A DNA stretch of 64,000 nt from Megaleporinus macrocephalus (GCA_021613375.1 CM038708.1:30880559-30944558); one strand, 5' to 3'. Shown: positions 13,002 to 63,237, counted from the stretch's first letter. Made by a program: numbers and translations. The notes: a model not told the origin generated them from the sequence alone.

Positions 13002-13865
13002 ACCCAGCATGACCTATTCTGCTTCTTCTGAATATTTGTAATCTGCAAAAAAGCTAAGAACAGGTTACAAGATCACTGATCACAACAAAGATAAATATGA
13101 AGACTCACCGCGTCTTATTCCACCAATCAAATCACGCTGCTTATGTATTGTCTGAGTCACTATATGCCCAAAGGGCCCTCATTATCTTCCTCCAGTCCAG
13201 TAGAGGTGGAGTCACATTTGGGCCCAGGAGAGCACATATGTCTCCAAAGTGTCCCGTGTTCTCTGGAGAAAAAGAGGCACCATCTGCTGGTAAGGCTACA
13301 CCCTCCTGCACAGACATTAGCAGGACAGTGGTGGTGCTGGGAGGGGGGCAGGGTTCGGCATGTTGCTGAACACTGTGATAGGCTGTAAGTGTTACTCGTT
13401 TGGACCACTTTGTCTGCATTTGGGGGACACTCTTTTAATTATAAGTGCCATGCATCATAATCTTTAATAATCTAATATTTCCTTGACAAACATGTTGTTG
13501 ATTGAGAAAGAGCAAAACTGCACACTTGGGGCTACATGTACTAAAACAAACTGTTCTTACAAAACTGGCTATGTAGCTCGAGCTGTCCCACAAAGTATGA
13601 GAGGAATTGTAGAGATGTCCTTGTTCTAGGGTTGTTACTTCACTTCTTAAAGTATGAACGTGTGCTTAGAGTACAGCCAGAGGGAGGTAGAGACAGGAAT
13701 GGGTTATTTGTAAGATTTCCAAATGATAGTAATTTTTTTTCAAGTCCCCTGCTGAAAAGAAACAGCACAGACCATCATGTATTCTGTGCTGGTTTATGCT
13801 GGTCTGGTACTGGTTCAGCTTAATAATGTTTATTGACCAGCATACCAGCGTCAAAACTTGACAGA

Positions 13866-13993
13866 TTGTCACTGTCCAAATAAAAAAATAATAATTTATA
13901 TCCTATGAAAGTTTCATGATGAATGGACCAATAGAAATGTTCCAAAATCCCTTGGAATAAAACCTCTTTACATTAACTTACATTGAAAGTAAC
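13866..13993 (+). repeat. Dispersed repeat copy (TTTCATGATGAATGGACCA family)
   Basis: It contains CACTGTCCAAA, TTTCATGATGAATGGACCA, AGAAATGTTCCAAAA and CTTACATTGAAAGTAA in the same order as the copies at 16,389-16,485 and (inverted) 50,920-51,160. This is the least degraded copy of the family in the window. Its true ends are not visible. Confidence 0.65.
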
Positions 13994-14150
13994 GTTTTTT
14001 TCCTCTACTGTAAAGTCACAATGTTGGAAATACATATCAGCATATCAGACACCATTGCTGCTGACTAGCTTCCAATTATTATTATTCAGTTACTTCTCAC
14101 CCACTCTATTGACAAGTTCAGTTAATTACAATTCAGTTAACTACACATTT

Positions 14151-14390
14151 TACATATTGTTCCTTTAATCCATGCACGTGCCCGCAAGCTGGCTAATCTC
14201 ATTCTGCCTAAAATGAGTATATCTGCATTGTAGACATTGCAATCTACCATAATTTCAGTGGTCAGTCTCGCACACACGATGTTGACAAGTGACATGGCTT
14301 TACGTTTCCCTTTTCCATCACACTTTCCATCTTTAAAACGCCTTCCCGGCTAAAACTGTTTCTTTCCCTCCTCCTCACTTCAGTTATTTT
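14151..14390 (+). repeat. Upstream copy of a PDE5A promoter-proximal duplication
   Basis: Two blocks here have counterparts nearer the gene. Block 14,151-14,215 (TACATATTGTTCCTTTAATC...) aligns with 14,446-14,510, and block 14,260-14,390 (GGTCAGTCTCGCACACACGA...) aligns with 14,736-14,862. Many differences are CG in the downstream copy against CA or TG here (for example CGCGCACGCGG against CGCACACACGA), as expected if this copy has been methylated and is losing CpG. Confidence 0.75.
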
Positions 14391-14445
14391 TGCACATTCT
14401 GTTAATCAGTTCAGTTGATTTTGGAATATTTCAAACAAAAAAGTT

Positions 14446-14862
14446 TACATATCGCTCCTTTAATCCACACATGTGTCAGCAGGATGACTAATCTCAGTCT
14501 GCCCACAACGGGCATATTTACATTGTGTAATGTCTCACAAGAGTATACCCCGAATGACCTTGAATTTAACTGTAATGCAGAAATGTAGGGGAATCTGTGG
14601 AGTGTGCCTTTAATTTCATTCTGTGCTGCTTGAAAGTTGACAGTGAGCGAGCAAGCAAGCTCTGAGAGAGAGAGCGAGAGAGAGAGTGAGAGAGAGAGAG
14701 AGAGAGTGAGAGAGAGAGAGAGACGCGCGCTCAGAGGTCAGTCTCGCGCACGCGGTGTTGACAAGTGACATGGCTTTGCGTTTCGCTTTTCCGCCACTCT
14801 GTCTTTAAACCGTCCTCCCGGCTAAGACCGCGTCTCCTCTCTTCACCTCTGCGCCGAAGCGG
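14446..14862 (+). repeat. Downstream, CpG-rich copy of the promoter-proximal duplication
   Basis: Counterpart of 14,151-14,390, interrupted by about 180 extra bases that include a GA microsatellite. Its last block (14,736-14,862) runs straight into the 5' untranslated region of PDE5A exon 1. Confidence 0.75.
14663..14723. repeat. (GA)n microsatellite in the PDE5A promoter
   Basis: About 60 bases of GA with GC and GT interruptions, ending in CGCGCGC about 170 bases before the first in-frame ATG. It is a purine-rich tract of the kind bound by GAGA-type or MAZ-like factors; function is inference. Confidence 0.9.
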
Positions 14863-14893
14863 AGAGTGGGCGCTGATGATAGTCCGGGGCTGA
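14724..14893 (+). promoter_or_regulatory. CpG-rich probable promoter and 5' UTR of PDE5A
   Basis: Base composition changes sharply to GC- and CpG-rich from about 14,724 and stays so to about 15,230, across coding exon 1, against an AT-rich background. There is no TATA box at an obvious distance. This fits a CpG-island promoter. The transcription start cannot be placed from sequence alone. Confidence 0.6.
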
Positions 14894-53167
<38,274 letters not shown>

Positions 53168-56048
53168 AGCCACAAGTAGCCCACACAGCTCGTCCCACCA
53201 ATCGCAAAACAAAGTCTTCCCTCTCCCCAAGACCCTTCCTTCACAACTGATGCTCAAGGAGCTGATCATCATCAGTCACATTTTTTGCTAAGTTTCATGA
53301 TGACTCTGGGTCTGAATGTGGTTTTATCTTGGGGACACAATTGAATCATATTGGTTCCATCTAGTTTTTGGGGTAGGAGGTTTTTGCAACGAAGCAATAT
53401 GTTCTACTAGACGCAAAGCAGAGTTTGAGTAACTAACAGTCTCCTGTCACCAGTAGAGGTGAGGGCTGATGCAAGTTTGGTGATGCTTGATGTTACTGGC
53501 CTAAGAAATCAAACGTTTCCGGTTTTCCAATCTAGTCCAGTCGCTGTAAATAATCCACAACTGATGTAGGGGAATGGACTGAGACTCATTCAGGAATTGA
53601 ACAGCGAGTACAATACAGTGAACAACAGCACTGATCACTGAAGGACTGTGAACGTAGGAGCAGGGTTCTAGCTTTGACCTTTCCAGGTGATGTAAATCAG
53701 TGCTTGCAGTAAGGGACCTGATGAAAGCAAGCAACGGGGTCTTTGATTTGAGTCACTGTAAACCCTGCACGGCCTTATGTGAGGGCATTGGTACAGAGCT
53801 ATATTTATTGTTTTAGTCCGAGCTTTGGGTTGTCTGTAGTTCCCTCACTGAACTGAAGAAAGAGGTAGATACACAAAGAACATAATTTATTTCTCACTAC
53901 AGTGCACCATAGAGCTAAGCTAACATACACAACGGCAAAGGAACACATCCACTCCAGATATCCAGAAGAATGTTTTATTCATTTTCTCACCTTGTGTTAC
54001 TATTTTCACATGTCTTTTGTATATTTATTAACTTTATATCAAGTCTGTTGTATGTGGTGGGAATTTGGTTTCTTATGTCTACATGAAAACCTCTTGTGTA
54101 AAACTGTTGAAGGAGAAAAATATATTTAATTATACACAAGTTCTTGTCTCCTCCCATTCCTTACCTTGATTTTTTTTTTTTTTTTGGAAGATATGTCGGT
54201 TATGTTTCATTCTTATACTAACAACTAAGTTCTAACTTCACAAAAGACAAAAACATTTTAGAAGACTTTATCAATATCAACAGAATGTGAAGATGTGAAG
54301 GTTCAAGACGCCTCCATATTGTGTTTTAGAGTTGCCATCCAGCCCGTCCTGTCTTGAAATTTTACACTGTACCTCAAGAGTCGACAGAGTGCCTTCAGCA
54401 CCGGGCACGTCAGTCCAACATGAGAGGATGAAGTAGTAGCACTGCTCTGACAGCACATTCTGATCTCCTCAACCATATTAAATGTGCTGGTCCAGGTTAG
54501 ATCATTTAAGAACAGGTAGCTAATGAAAGGAAGAGCAAGCACAGGGACGGCTGAGGCTCTTGGCAAACGACTGCCGCTGTCAACACCTCAGCAAGAAACC
54601 ATGTTCAGCACTGGTACTGGAGACGCTCTTGCCGAGTTAACAGAGGTTTGATGCTGAACTGTTTACTAGTTCTTAACACTGATGTTGGTCAAGAGTTGTT
54701 AATGTAAACAACGAGGAGGAAAGATTTTGCTTTTCTTATGAAAGCGCCAGATTGTGGTGTTCATTTCTATGTTGCCCTCTGTGGTTTGAAGTGTGAGTTC
54801 AACAAATTGTGTTATTTTAGAGATTGTTTCTTTAAATCTCAACTGTGAACAGAAGCCTAATGACAACCAATTTATTCATCATGGACTGGAGTGGATGAAT
54901 AGGCGCAGCCAAACATCATTAAGACCTGAAACTGAATCATTAAGAAAGTGCTTTTCTGTACTTGATTTGAGGACATTTCTAGGAATGCAGAGGGGTAGAG
55001 ATATGTGACTGTCTCAACAAAGTCATTAATTAATTAATCCATAAATATCATTTTCTACAGTACGACCCTTTCGTTCCAAAATATTTTTAGTATATATCTG
55101 CTGTAGGGCTAAACCACTTGTTTATAAGACTCTCTAATACTGTGTTCAGTAATAGAGGTAGCTCTCAGGAATAATTTTCAGCAGGAAAGAGATCTTATTC
55201 AGTTCCTTTCCTGTGATAGATAGCAGTTTAGAAAAAAAAAGTGCTGTGCAGAGACATTTTTGTTTATGAAGAACAAAGACGGGCTGTGGAGTCAACATAT
55301 AACTTACAAAACATAATTGCAATGACAACGCTGCTATATCCACTCACTAAGGACACTGGAGCTGTACCCTTTAGGGTTGTAAGCCAGTAAGAGTTTAATA
55401 CCTGGAGAGTGTACCTGGGCTTTGTCACACTAGCAGTAAATTAAAAGGGCGTTCTTTACTGCAGCCTAATACTTGAAAATAAGCCAGAGCTGTTCTTTCC
55501 AGTACAGGCTTCATTCAGATTTATTAGTTCTCTCTTCTCATGCTGATCAGCCCAGCAGGTGTTTCTAGGGTTCCTCTTACAACGGCCATCAACAAGCGAG
55601 GCCGGTCTTTGATGTTTATAGAATAGCAAGTTCAAAGAAAAACATGCCACCTATCAATGCAAGCACACTAACAACACATCACTACTACTCAAATAAAAAC
55701 AAGATGCAACATTACAGTCTAAGCACACATACAAATCAACCTGGAGTTTACCAAATTGTTACCAAACTGTTAAGAAAGGTACAAAAATGATAAATTATTA
55801 AAAAGAAAATGTTTTGACTCTGACGATAACTTTCAACCAAATACAGGTGTAGAAATGGAGTATATTTCATTTTAAACCTTAAATACATTTTTCATCTGAA
55901 AATTTGTTGTATCGGGTGCTTGCATCGCTTTCGTGTCTGCAGCAAGATGTTGTCGCCACCTACTGGCCATCTGCAGTAACTGCATGTTAACTCAATGAGA
56001 AATGAAATGCCACTCAAGTCTTTTTCCCCCCTACGTCAAAACAGGACT
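53168..56048. other. PDE5A 3' UTR and convergent intergenic region
   Basis: About 2.9 kb between the PDE5A stop and the MAD2L1 polyadenylation signal. The first several hundred bases are presumably PDE5A 3' UTR. No close canonical AATAAA follows; candidates on the plus strand are ATTAAA at 54,477 and AATAAA at 55,692. A near-consensus CTCF motif lies at 55,949-55,962 on the minus strand (CCAGTAGGTGGCGA, 13 of 14). No gene seen. Confidence 0.5.
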
Positions 56049-56054
56049 TTTATT
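56049..56054 (-). terminator. mad2l1: MAD2L1 polyadenylation signal AATAAA
   Basis: AATAAA on the minus strand, 117 bases beyond the MAD2L1 stop codon. It would give a short 3' UTR of roughly 140 bases. Confidence 0.6.
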
Positions 56055-56170
56055 TTCCACTATTAAGGGAAACAGACATAAAAAAAACCTCAGCAAATGA
56101 GGGATTGGCTTGGGAACAAAGAAAGTTCACAACTATGTACAGAAACAGAGAAAGTGAGACAGAAACATGG

Positions 56171-56343
56171 TTACATGGAGTTTGTTCTTTTGTAGGCCAC
56201 CATACTGTTGACTTTGTGGATCGATGTGGTGAAAGACCGAAGTCGCACCTCTTCTGACTGGTCAATAAGTTGTGGCCCAGATTCCTCCCACTGCTCAGGA
56301 ACCTCCAGATCCTTGTCTGTGTAGATCAGGAGGTCGAACGCAC
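56171..56343 (-). CDS. mad2l1: MAD2L1 coding exon 5 and stop (residues 146-202)
   Basis: CAFDLLIYTDKDLEVPEQWE, then EEVRLRSFTTSIHKVNSMVA and YKRTNSM. It encodes the C-terminal safety belt that closes over CDC20 or MAD1. TAA at 56,173-56,171. Confidence 0.96.
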
Positions 56344-59300
56344 CTGTGGCAAGTCAAATCAATAAATAAACAATCAAAAGGCCCTGCATGCTTAGTAGCC
56401 ATTAAAAAGAATAATGTTACCTTAACATTCCACAATTATTTAACACATCAACTGAAAAATGTAATCTTTCAAGTGAAAAATGTAAATGCAAGTCACACTG
56501 TGTCTCTACAATAGGGCTGGGCTCAACGATACGGACCAAAAAAATCATACCTGTGTATCTTTAAGCTAAATGGCGATACACATGCATATCGGGACATTTT
56601 CTACAAACTGGGCTAAATGTAACATGTAACCAGCTCTTTATATTAAAACAGACTGTGATGATGATAATACAATACCATTAGTTGTGACTGAGCAACTGGT
56701 ATCTTTGGTTAATGGTTTATAAACTTTTTCTATTTAATTGCTGCAACAGGAACCGCAGACATGGTAGAGCACCACCTCCGTAATTGCATACCACTCAGCA
56801 TTTCTTTTCATATGACACACTGTCACTCCACTGTCCCCTCGTATTAGCTTTCCGTGTTGATGTTGATTAAATATTCACCACTGTAATTAAGTTTTTAATG
56901 TCTGTTTATTAGCGTAGCATGGCTAACAGCAGCTAAAGCGTACAAGGAAATAGAAAGTGTAACTGAAGAGCAGCGAGGCTCTGATAAACAGCACCGTGCA
57001 TGATCACAGTTTTCTTAATCTCTAGTTTATCACACTTGAATTTTGTTTTGACCTTGTTTCACTCCAGTAACCGCAGCTGTAACTTTTGATTACATGTTTG
57101 CATTTTGTATGTATAGGCAGTTGCTCTGAAACTCATTGGCCATAATAGATTATCAACCCCGACTGAGTAGTTCAGGCTTTTCTAACTAAAGACAAGGCGC
57201 TGCAGGATGAGGTAAGATTTACTGCTGAAAACAAAGTTGTGAAAAATCTTCAGCTTAACTTAAAGAAGGAAGTTTCTGTACTATAAACATGTCAGTGAGG
57301 ACTGGACCTGCGTGTACCTCCATGTGCTGGAGAACTTGTGCACAGACAGTGTCAGAGAGGAGACGTGGACTTGCATGGTTATGTAGTTTTACACAGCAAA
57401 CTAAATAAATACAACAGATACACTCATCTTATATGTCTGAAAATATATTTATACCTTAGAAAGTCAGTATACCACCCAGCCCTATCCCAGAGTATTCAAT
57501 TTATGCAAGGATTTAAGTTTGTGTTGTTTTGAGATTACATGGTAAATTTTAAAGCTACATCTAAACGCACAGATACACATACAGTTTTTCTTGAAGTACA
57601 GTATCTTCATATGTTAGCTGGAAGTAAGATTTTAATTATGTCTACTGAATACAAACATTCAGATGATTTACTTCCACCATGTTTAACACTAGAATAAAAG
57701 ACAAAAACAGGAACACCCACCCCACCCCCGCTCCCACCAAGTATTAACATCGTTTAGGGCCAGCAGTGCACATAATTATACAGCAGTGTCAGCATTACAG
57801 TAACGCTAATTTCTAGAAATACGGCATCAAACTGCAATGTCATTTGTGCCAGACAAGTGGGGGTGCCCTTACCTACACAGCCTTTAATGCCACTCGATTG
57901 TCTGGTGGGTTCAGAAAATAAATAAGAATATATCCCTTGTTTCCGGTTAAGTATTTATTCAAATATCTTAACAACTGACTTCTTCACCAAAGCTTACTAG
58001 TGCTGCAATGCAGCATGCCTGTTTTTGGCCTGCCTAAATTAAATACATCATAAAACTGCAACTCAATTCCAGTGTTGTGGGAAAGAACACGTGTACTGCT
58101 AAACACTGTTTTTAAGTAATTATACAAAGTAAAGAACGCTGTACAAGATTTTAGGAACACGGATACTCAGTGATTTATTAAGAATGTAGGGTACTTACAT
58201 GCTGTTTCCAGTAAAGGCAAGAAGGTGACAGTGGCTGTGATTTGTCTGATAACAGACCGGATTTCTTCCTGGATGGCTTTCATGGACTTTTCCCTGGGAG
58301 CACTAACATGCAAAACAATGTACTTCATATGAACAAATGCACAAACTGTCAATTTACATGCAGATACAAGAATCCAGCTGGGAGGTACTAGTACTAGTTT
58401 TCTGTTCAAGATACTAGCACTGAAAAACTGAAAACACTGGCAAACAGTTTAGTGAGACCCCACGTTTTTTTTTTTGTACTTGAGTATATTATACTTTTCC
58501 ACGCAAAGACATGTGTACACTAACAAGAACATGACAGAGAAGGCAGCATGGCTGTGTCATTTACTAGGCTAATTAGCCTAGCTGTTGTAAGGTAACAAGT
58601 AAAAACTATGAAAATGTATTTCTGTCAAACTAACATGATGGCACATTGTCCACTGAGGTGGAAATAAGACACGGAGTCATTATCAACATTAAACATGACA
58701 CTGGTTAGCTTGGTTAGTTCATCTAAAGAGGCCTGAAACCTGCTACTCATCCAACAAAAAAAAAACTTTTGGCTGTTTTGGAATAATAAAACATGTTTAA
58801 ATGTAATGCTCTGCCTGTTGCTAAAATAGTGAGCAACACCACCTGGCTAGTTCTACCTGATTTATGTAACTTATGGTTAAGCGTAATACATTCATGACAT
58901 CTTAACAGTTGTACGAACAGCAAAATCAGTCAGAAGGCACATTCCTATTAATCACGTTTCCATTTAGATCCAACTTTACAAGCTGCTTTTCTTTTAAATA
59001 TGACAATACCTGCTCTCCTTGGCTGTCTTGTCGCACTCTATATCAAACTGCCACCGCTCCAAGACCTCATTTGTTTCAAGGCATGTGATCACCACCACCA
59101 GCTTCTGCACTGTGCAGTCAAACAGCCACTCTGGGGAAAAATATATTTCAAAGATTAATAACAGTTCAGGAGGATCCAGTTCTCTCCATAAAACTGCATA
59201 AATCTATGGGGTACAACACTTTATGTTAGGAACATTTAGAAAGACATAAAAACAAGCACAATGTAATATTTTAGTACATCTACAAGAGCCAATTTTTGTG

Positions 59301-60917
59301 TGAAGCAGGTGTGTGACAGAGCTGCGCTAAATACTTTGGTACCTGTATACATATTTAAGCTGATGGCATAGGAACTTCTTACAGCTGCAAATTTTGCAGT
59401 AAGCATTTCTGTCACCTAATAATTTAATGTGCTTTCACATGTGGTTTCACAGGCGTCTCTGCTTCAGTGGCCATGAAGAAAGTGGTGCAGTTTGCTGCAC
59501 TGTAAAGCGAGGTGACTTCGACACTAAACTATAGTTTAAACACATATTACACAGCAAAGCCTCTAGGTGACTGAGTAATTTTGAAGTTAAAAGGCTGGTA
59601 ATCTGAGCAATAATCATGATTTTACTCAGAGGATTAAAAACATTAATATGAGTATACACTTGTGTTAACACAGTACTTCAGAGACCACTATTAAGGGTTG
59701 TTATCATTCAGCACAGTCACTGGCTAATCAGTGCTTCATGTTATATTAATCTCCAGGAAATCAAATTACCTTCAAATTACCACAGGTCAACATTAATAAA
59801 TCTTTTTTTTTTTAATTATACATTTCTGACTATTAAAGATTTGTGTCACATGCCTACCTTTAAGCTGTGTCACAACATTGGTGAGGTAATTCTTCAGTTT
59901 GGGGTCTGTTGTGAGCTGAAGACTCATATCATACTGAGTGACTCTGGTAAAAGTCTCTGCAGGATAAATCCCTCGCTGGTACAAGATACTGTTTATCCCA
60001 AAGGCTGCAAAATGAGAGACAGACAATACATGTTATCAATACATAAAGATAAACTGCTTCATTGTAAATTGTTCAAAGAATATTGTGCATATTATACTTC
60101 AACACAACATGATAAGCCTATAAATAACGACCACTGTAATACAGTTTTGCAAGGCCTTTTAAAACCAGCCAGTATTTCTTTGCTGGTGCAGTCTGTTACA
60201 AACGGCTTGCAAACTAAATAGGATCATACGTATTGGTGCATTAATTACGATACGCTTGCCACATCGCCCAACTTACACATGTAAAACAAATGGCATTAAC
60301 TGCATAACTGAAACAAACCCGATGTGCAACTAGGTTACAACCTGTTGTAGGCAGATACAGATGGTCAAACGTTGGCAAAAGCAATGGAGCAATAACAACG
60401 TTAGCTTTAATGTTACCTTTCAGACGGACAAATAACCAAGTTGGCATTAAAAGTTAGCTTGTAGAATTACTCCGAACACGTGTTAAATCTGCTATGCAGC
60501 TACTATTCCGCGATGTCTGTTTTATGGTTATGATTAATCCAACAGGCCATTCATTGTACTGAGGACACAGAGAAACCAGCGTGTGCTAGCTAGCTAACCA
60601 GCTAACGTGACCACTAGAATCTACGTTCGAGCAACTAAACCTGCTCTCAACAGGTTTAAACGTTTCTTATACACATTCTACCAAGACAACTCCAGTTAGC
60701 GAAAAGCAGTCAGTGGTAAATTACCAATAGATCAATTATGCGTTGGCGACGTGGCTAAATTAGCTGTAAACAATCGTTTGTAAACTCTGAAGCACGTCGC
60801 GACGCGCTGCCCTCTTTTCTCAAAATGACGGATAAAATAACGCATTAACTTACAAAAGAACTCCGCGACAAGCTCAGCGCTTCCCTTCAGTGTAATACCC
60901 TGCAGTGTTTTGGCCAT
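56171..60917 (-). CDS. mad2l1: Mitotic spindle assembly checkpoint protein MAD2L1 (MAD2A), complete, 5 coding exons
   Basis: MAD2 is the HORMA-domain protein that, bound to MAD1 at unattached kinetochores, converts to the closed form, captures CDC20 and helps inhibit the anaphase-promoting complex. The five exons join to 609 nt, 202 residues plus stop (human 205), with phases matching and all introns GT-AG. Conserved stretches: LQGITLKGSAELVAEFFSFG (residues 5-24), NSILYQRGIYPAETFTRV, VQKLVVVI, LERWQFDIECDKTAK, IRSVIRQITATVTFLPLLE and KVNSMVAYK. Arg130-Gln131 correspond to the human Arg133-Gln134 dimer-interface pair. The C-terminus ends KRTNSM instead of the human KIPVND. The gene is convergent with PDE5A and has its own CpG-containing promoter. 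Confidence 0.97.
56512..57484. mobile_element. hAT-like DNA transposon in MAD2L1 intron 4
   Basis: The left end TAGGGCTGGGCTCAACGATA and the right end (reverse complement TAGGGCTGGGTGGTATACTG) share a 10-bp terminal inverted repeat identical to that of the element at 62,273. It is about 970 bp with no transposase frame. The 8-base flanks (CTCTACAA and TCCCAGAG) do not match, so one end may have been altered. Confidence 0.65.
58199..58302 (-). CDS. mad2l1: MAD2L1 coding exon 4 (residues 111-146)
   Basis: SAPREKSMKAIQEEIRSVIR, then QITATVTFLPLLETA, the central HORMA helix and following strand. Acceptor GTTAG, donor GTAAGT. Confidence 0.96.
59010..59130 (-). CDS. mad2l1: MAD2L1 coding exon 3 (residues 71-111)
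   Basis: EWLFDCTVQKLVVVITCLET, then NEVLERWQFDIECDKTAKES. Acceptor CCCCAG, donor GTATTG, ends in phase 2. Confidence 0.96.
59858..60004 (-). CDS. mad2l1: MAD2L1 coding exon 2 (residues 22-71)
   Basis: SFGINSILYQRGIYPAETFT, then LTTDPKLKNYLTNVVTQLK. Acceptor TTTTGCAG, donor GTAGGC. Confidence 0.96.
60854..60917 (-). CDS. mad2l1: MAD2L1 coding exon 1 (residues 1-21)
   Basis: MAKTLQGITLKGSAELVAEF, then F and one base of Ser22. Donor GTAAGT. The start is the only ATG upstream in frame and matches the human N-terminus in length within two residues. Confidence 0.96.
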
Positions 60918-61085
60918 TTTCCTCGTGTTTGTGCTCGGTGTGTGTTGAACTCTGCCCGCTACTCGCTGCTCTCTCCACTGCTTTTACCCGCCGCTCAGTT
61001 TGAATTCAGACCGCGTTTGAAGTTCCGCGCATGCGCACCATCAAAACAACGTACGTGATTGCGTCACTTCGTCCGACGTAAAGAA
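60918..61085 (-). promoter_or_regulatory. mad2l1: MAD2L1 promoter region, CpG-containing
   Basis: GC- and CpG-enriched relative to its surroundings. It contains an NRF1-type palindrome and two TTTGAA hexamers (61,000-61,020), the core of the CHR element known from G2/M genes. A CHR role is inference. No TATA box is seen. Confidence 0.6.
61026..61037. promoter_or_regulatory. NRF1 binding-site consensus
   Basis: CGCGCATGCGCA matches YGCGCAYGCGCR at every position, 109 bases upstream of the MAD2L1 start codon. Confidence 0.75.
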
Positions 61086-61236
61086 TGAAGGAGCTTTTTT
61101 TGAAATGTGAATCTAAAATCATCCATTATTTTTACTGTGATCAGAGTCTATTCTACTTAAAAGAAAAAGGAAAGAAGTAATGCAGCTAACATTACTTATA
61201 ACATATTCTATTAACAGCTACATCATAAACTATTGT

Positions 61237-61780
61237 TATTAGATTAGATTAGATTAGATTAGATTAGATTAGATTCGATTCGATTAGATTCAACTTTATT
61301 GTCATTGTGCAGAGTACAGGTACAAAGCCAATGAAATGCAGTTAGCATCCAACCAGAAGTGCAAAATACATTATTATAATTTACATAAAGTCCAAAACAG
61401 AAATGACTAAATTTTGAGGTTATTGTACATGTGGTGGTATATAAAAAATATATAGAATGGAGGTATACACAGAATGTGAGATAAGTGTGTGGTATATAAA
61501 ACAGAATATAAATTACTATACATATATACAGTAAGGAGTGAAATGCAAAGATTGCACAGAGCAGCATAGGTTGAACAAGTTGTAACAGTGTATCAATAAC
61601 TACATATATAAATAGTGCAATATGAACAGAATTGTGAATATAAATAGAACTGTACAGGTATGAAATTACAAAGATAGATGTGCAAAAATGAGTAGTGCAA
61701 AGTGCGCTTTATGGTCCGATACGGAGCAGCTGCCGTACCACACTGAGATGCAGTTTGTGAGAAGTATTAGTATGTTATAA
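61237..61780 (-). mobile_element. Retroposon-like repeat with (TCTAA)n tail, minus orientation
   Basis: A pure (AGATT)n tract at 61,237-61,290 adjoins TTCAACTTTATTGTCATTGT and CAAAGCCAATGAAATGCAGT, a sequence I recall as a common fish repeat. Read on the minus strand the pentanucleotide is a 3' tail, typical of non-LTR retroposition. The far boundary, near 61,780, is uncertain. Confidence 0.5.
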
Positions 61781-62272
61781 ATATTACTATTTTTCTTAAT
61801 TTTAAAAATGTCCTCAGTGCAACCTGTGATTTAATATTTTGACTACAGTGCTTTTTAAGGAATGCATAACCAATTAAGATATTTTGGCTTTATGTAACAA
61901 ACATGGCCGCAATTAATTTTACATGCCCATTTTCCAACCACTCTTTACCTCTTACAATAAAACCAGCTGTTTTTATTGCCGCACCATTAAAGGAGCAACG
62001 TGTAAGATGTATTATATCGTTTTATCATTATATCATTTTATATCATTATATCATATATCATGTTTTATGTCAATTATATCACCAGAAAATGCACAGGCCC
62101 TTCTCACGCCTCACTCCTTACCAGTATCAAACTTCATCCCTTTATTCTGTAAACGTGTCACCAGCTTTAAAAAGCAAAGCCAGTTGTTTTGCTTCTACTT
62201 ATATCACTTCTTTTCTTTGCTCCTGAATGTGGCTGTTATAATGCTTGTTATAATGCTCGATTGTCAAGAGGT

Positions 62273-63200
62273 TAGGGCTGGGCGATAAAACGATAACGAT
62301 AATGATCGCGAAATAACATTTCCTCGATAGAACTTTAAGACGTAGTCGATAGAATTCAGTTCCGTCCGTGTTTTGAGAGACAACACGAACAGCCAATGAG
62401 AATGAGAATAGCGCCGCCCCCAACCAATCAGGTGGCTGAACTAGAGTTCCAGCCACTTGGTTGAAGCAACACAGTACAGAGTGTAGGCGTAGCGGCAGCT
62501 TAACCCACGTACTAGTAATAAGTTACAGCAGACAACACAGTCGAGCAGAGAGAATAAAATAAGAATAAACAACGACAGAAAACGTAACTACTACTAAAAG
62601 AAACATGTTACACGTGTTAATAATCTTAAAATAATCTGCTAAGATAAGAACATGTAAACAGGTGCTGTCTTGCTGCTGTGTTGATGAAGCTTTAGGGGGT
62701 GTTTGAGCTTCAGGTGCTGGTGTGTAACAGCTGTACAGTTGTGTTGTGCAGAGCTGACGGAGCACCACACTGTTGTGATTCTGTGTGAAACACACCCACA
62801 ACTTTAGATGTAGGTGAGCGATTGTTTGTAGCTGCAGCTTGCTCTCCGGATAAATCCATGCTTTCAGTAGACGCGGCCACCTTTGCGACGCATCGACGCA
62901 CGTTATGCTAATCGACGTAATTTCGTAATCGATAAACATAAACATGTATACTGTACGAGTTCGAGTGGGAACGCTGAGCCAAAGTGGACTTTATAGTCCA
63001 AAAACCCGAGCAGGGAAACTTTTTTGTACCGAAACAGAATCGCTAAACGAACTCACCATTAGAGCCGATAGAGAGTCGACTCACCGCTATGAGTCCTTTC
63101 CTTTCCCTTAAAGGGCCAGCAACAGCCTGCTTAACACAGTGTCTGTGTGTGAATACTGTTCACACTAATACTGCCCCATATACACAACATTACACAACTG

Positions 63201-63237
<37 letters not shown>

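Noticed and set aside
53902..54129. 75-residue open frame downstream of PDE5A
   Set aside because: Probably 3' UTR sequence; AT-rich hydrophobic composition with no homology that I can see.
62523..62945. 140-residue minus-strand frame inside the hAT element as a possible host gene
   Set aside because: It lies wholly within transposon boundaries, has no domain I recognise and runs across a region better read as a degraded transposase leader.
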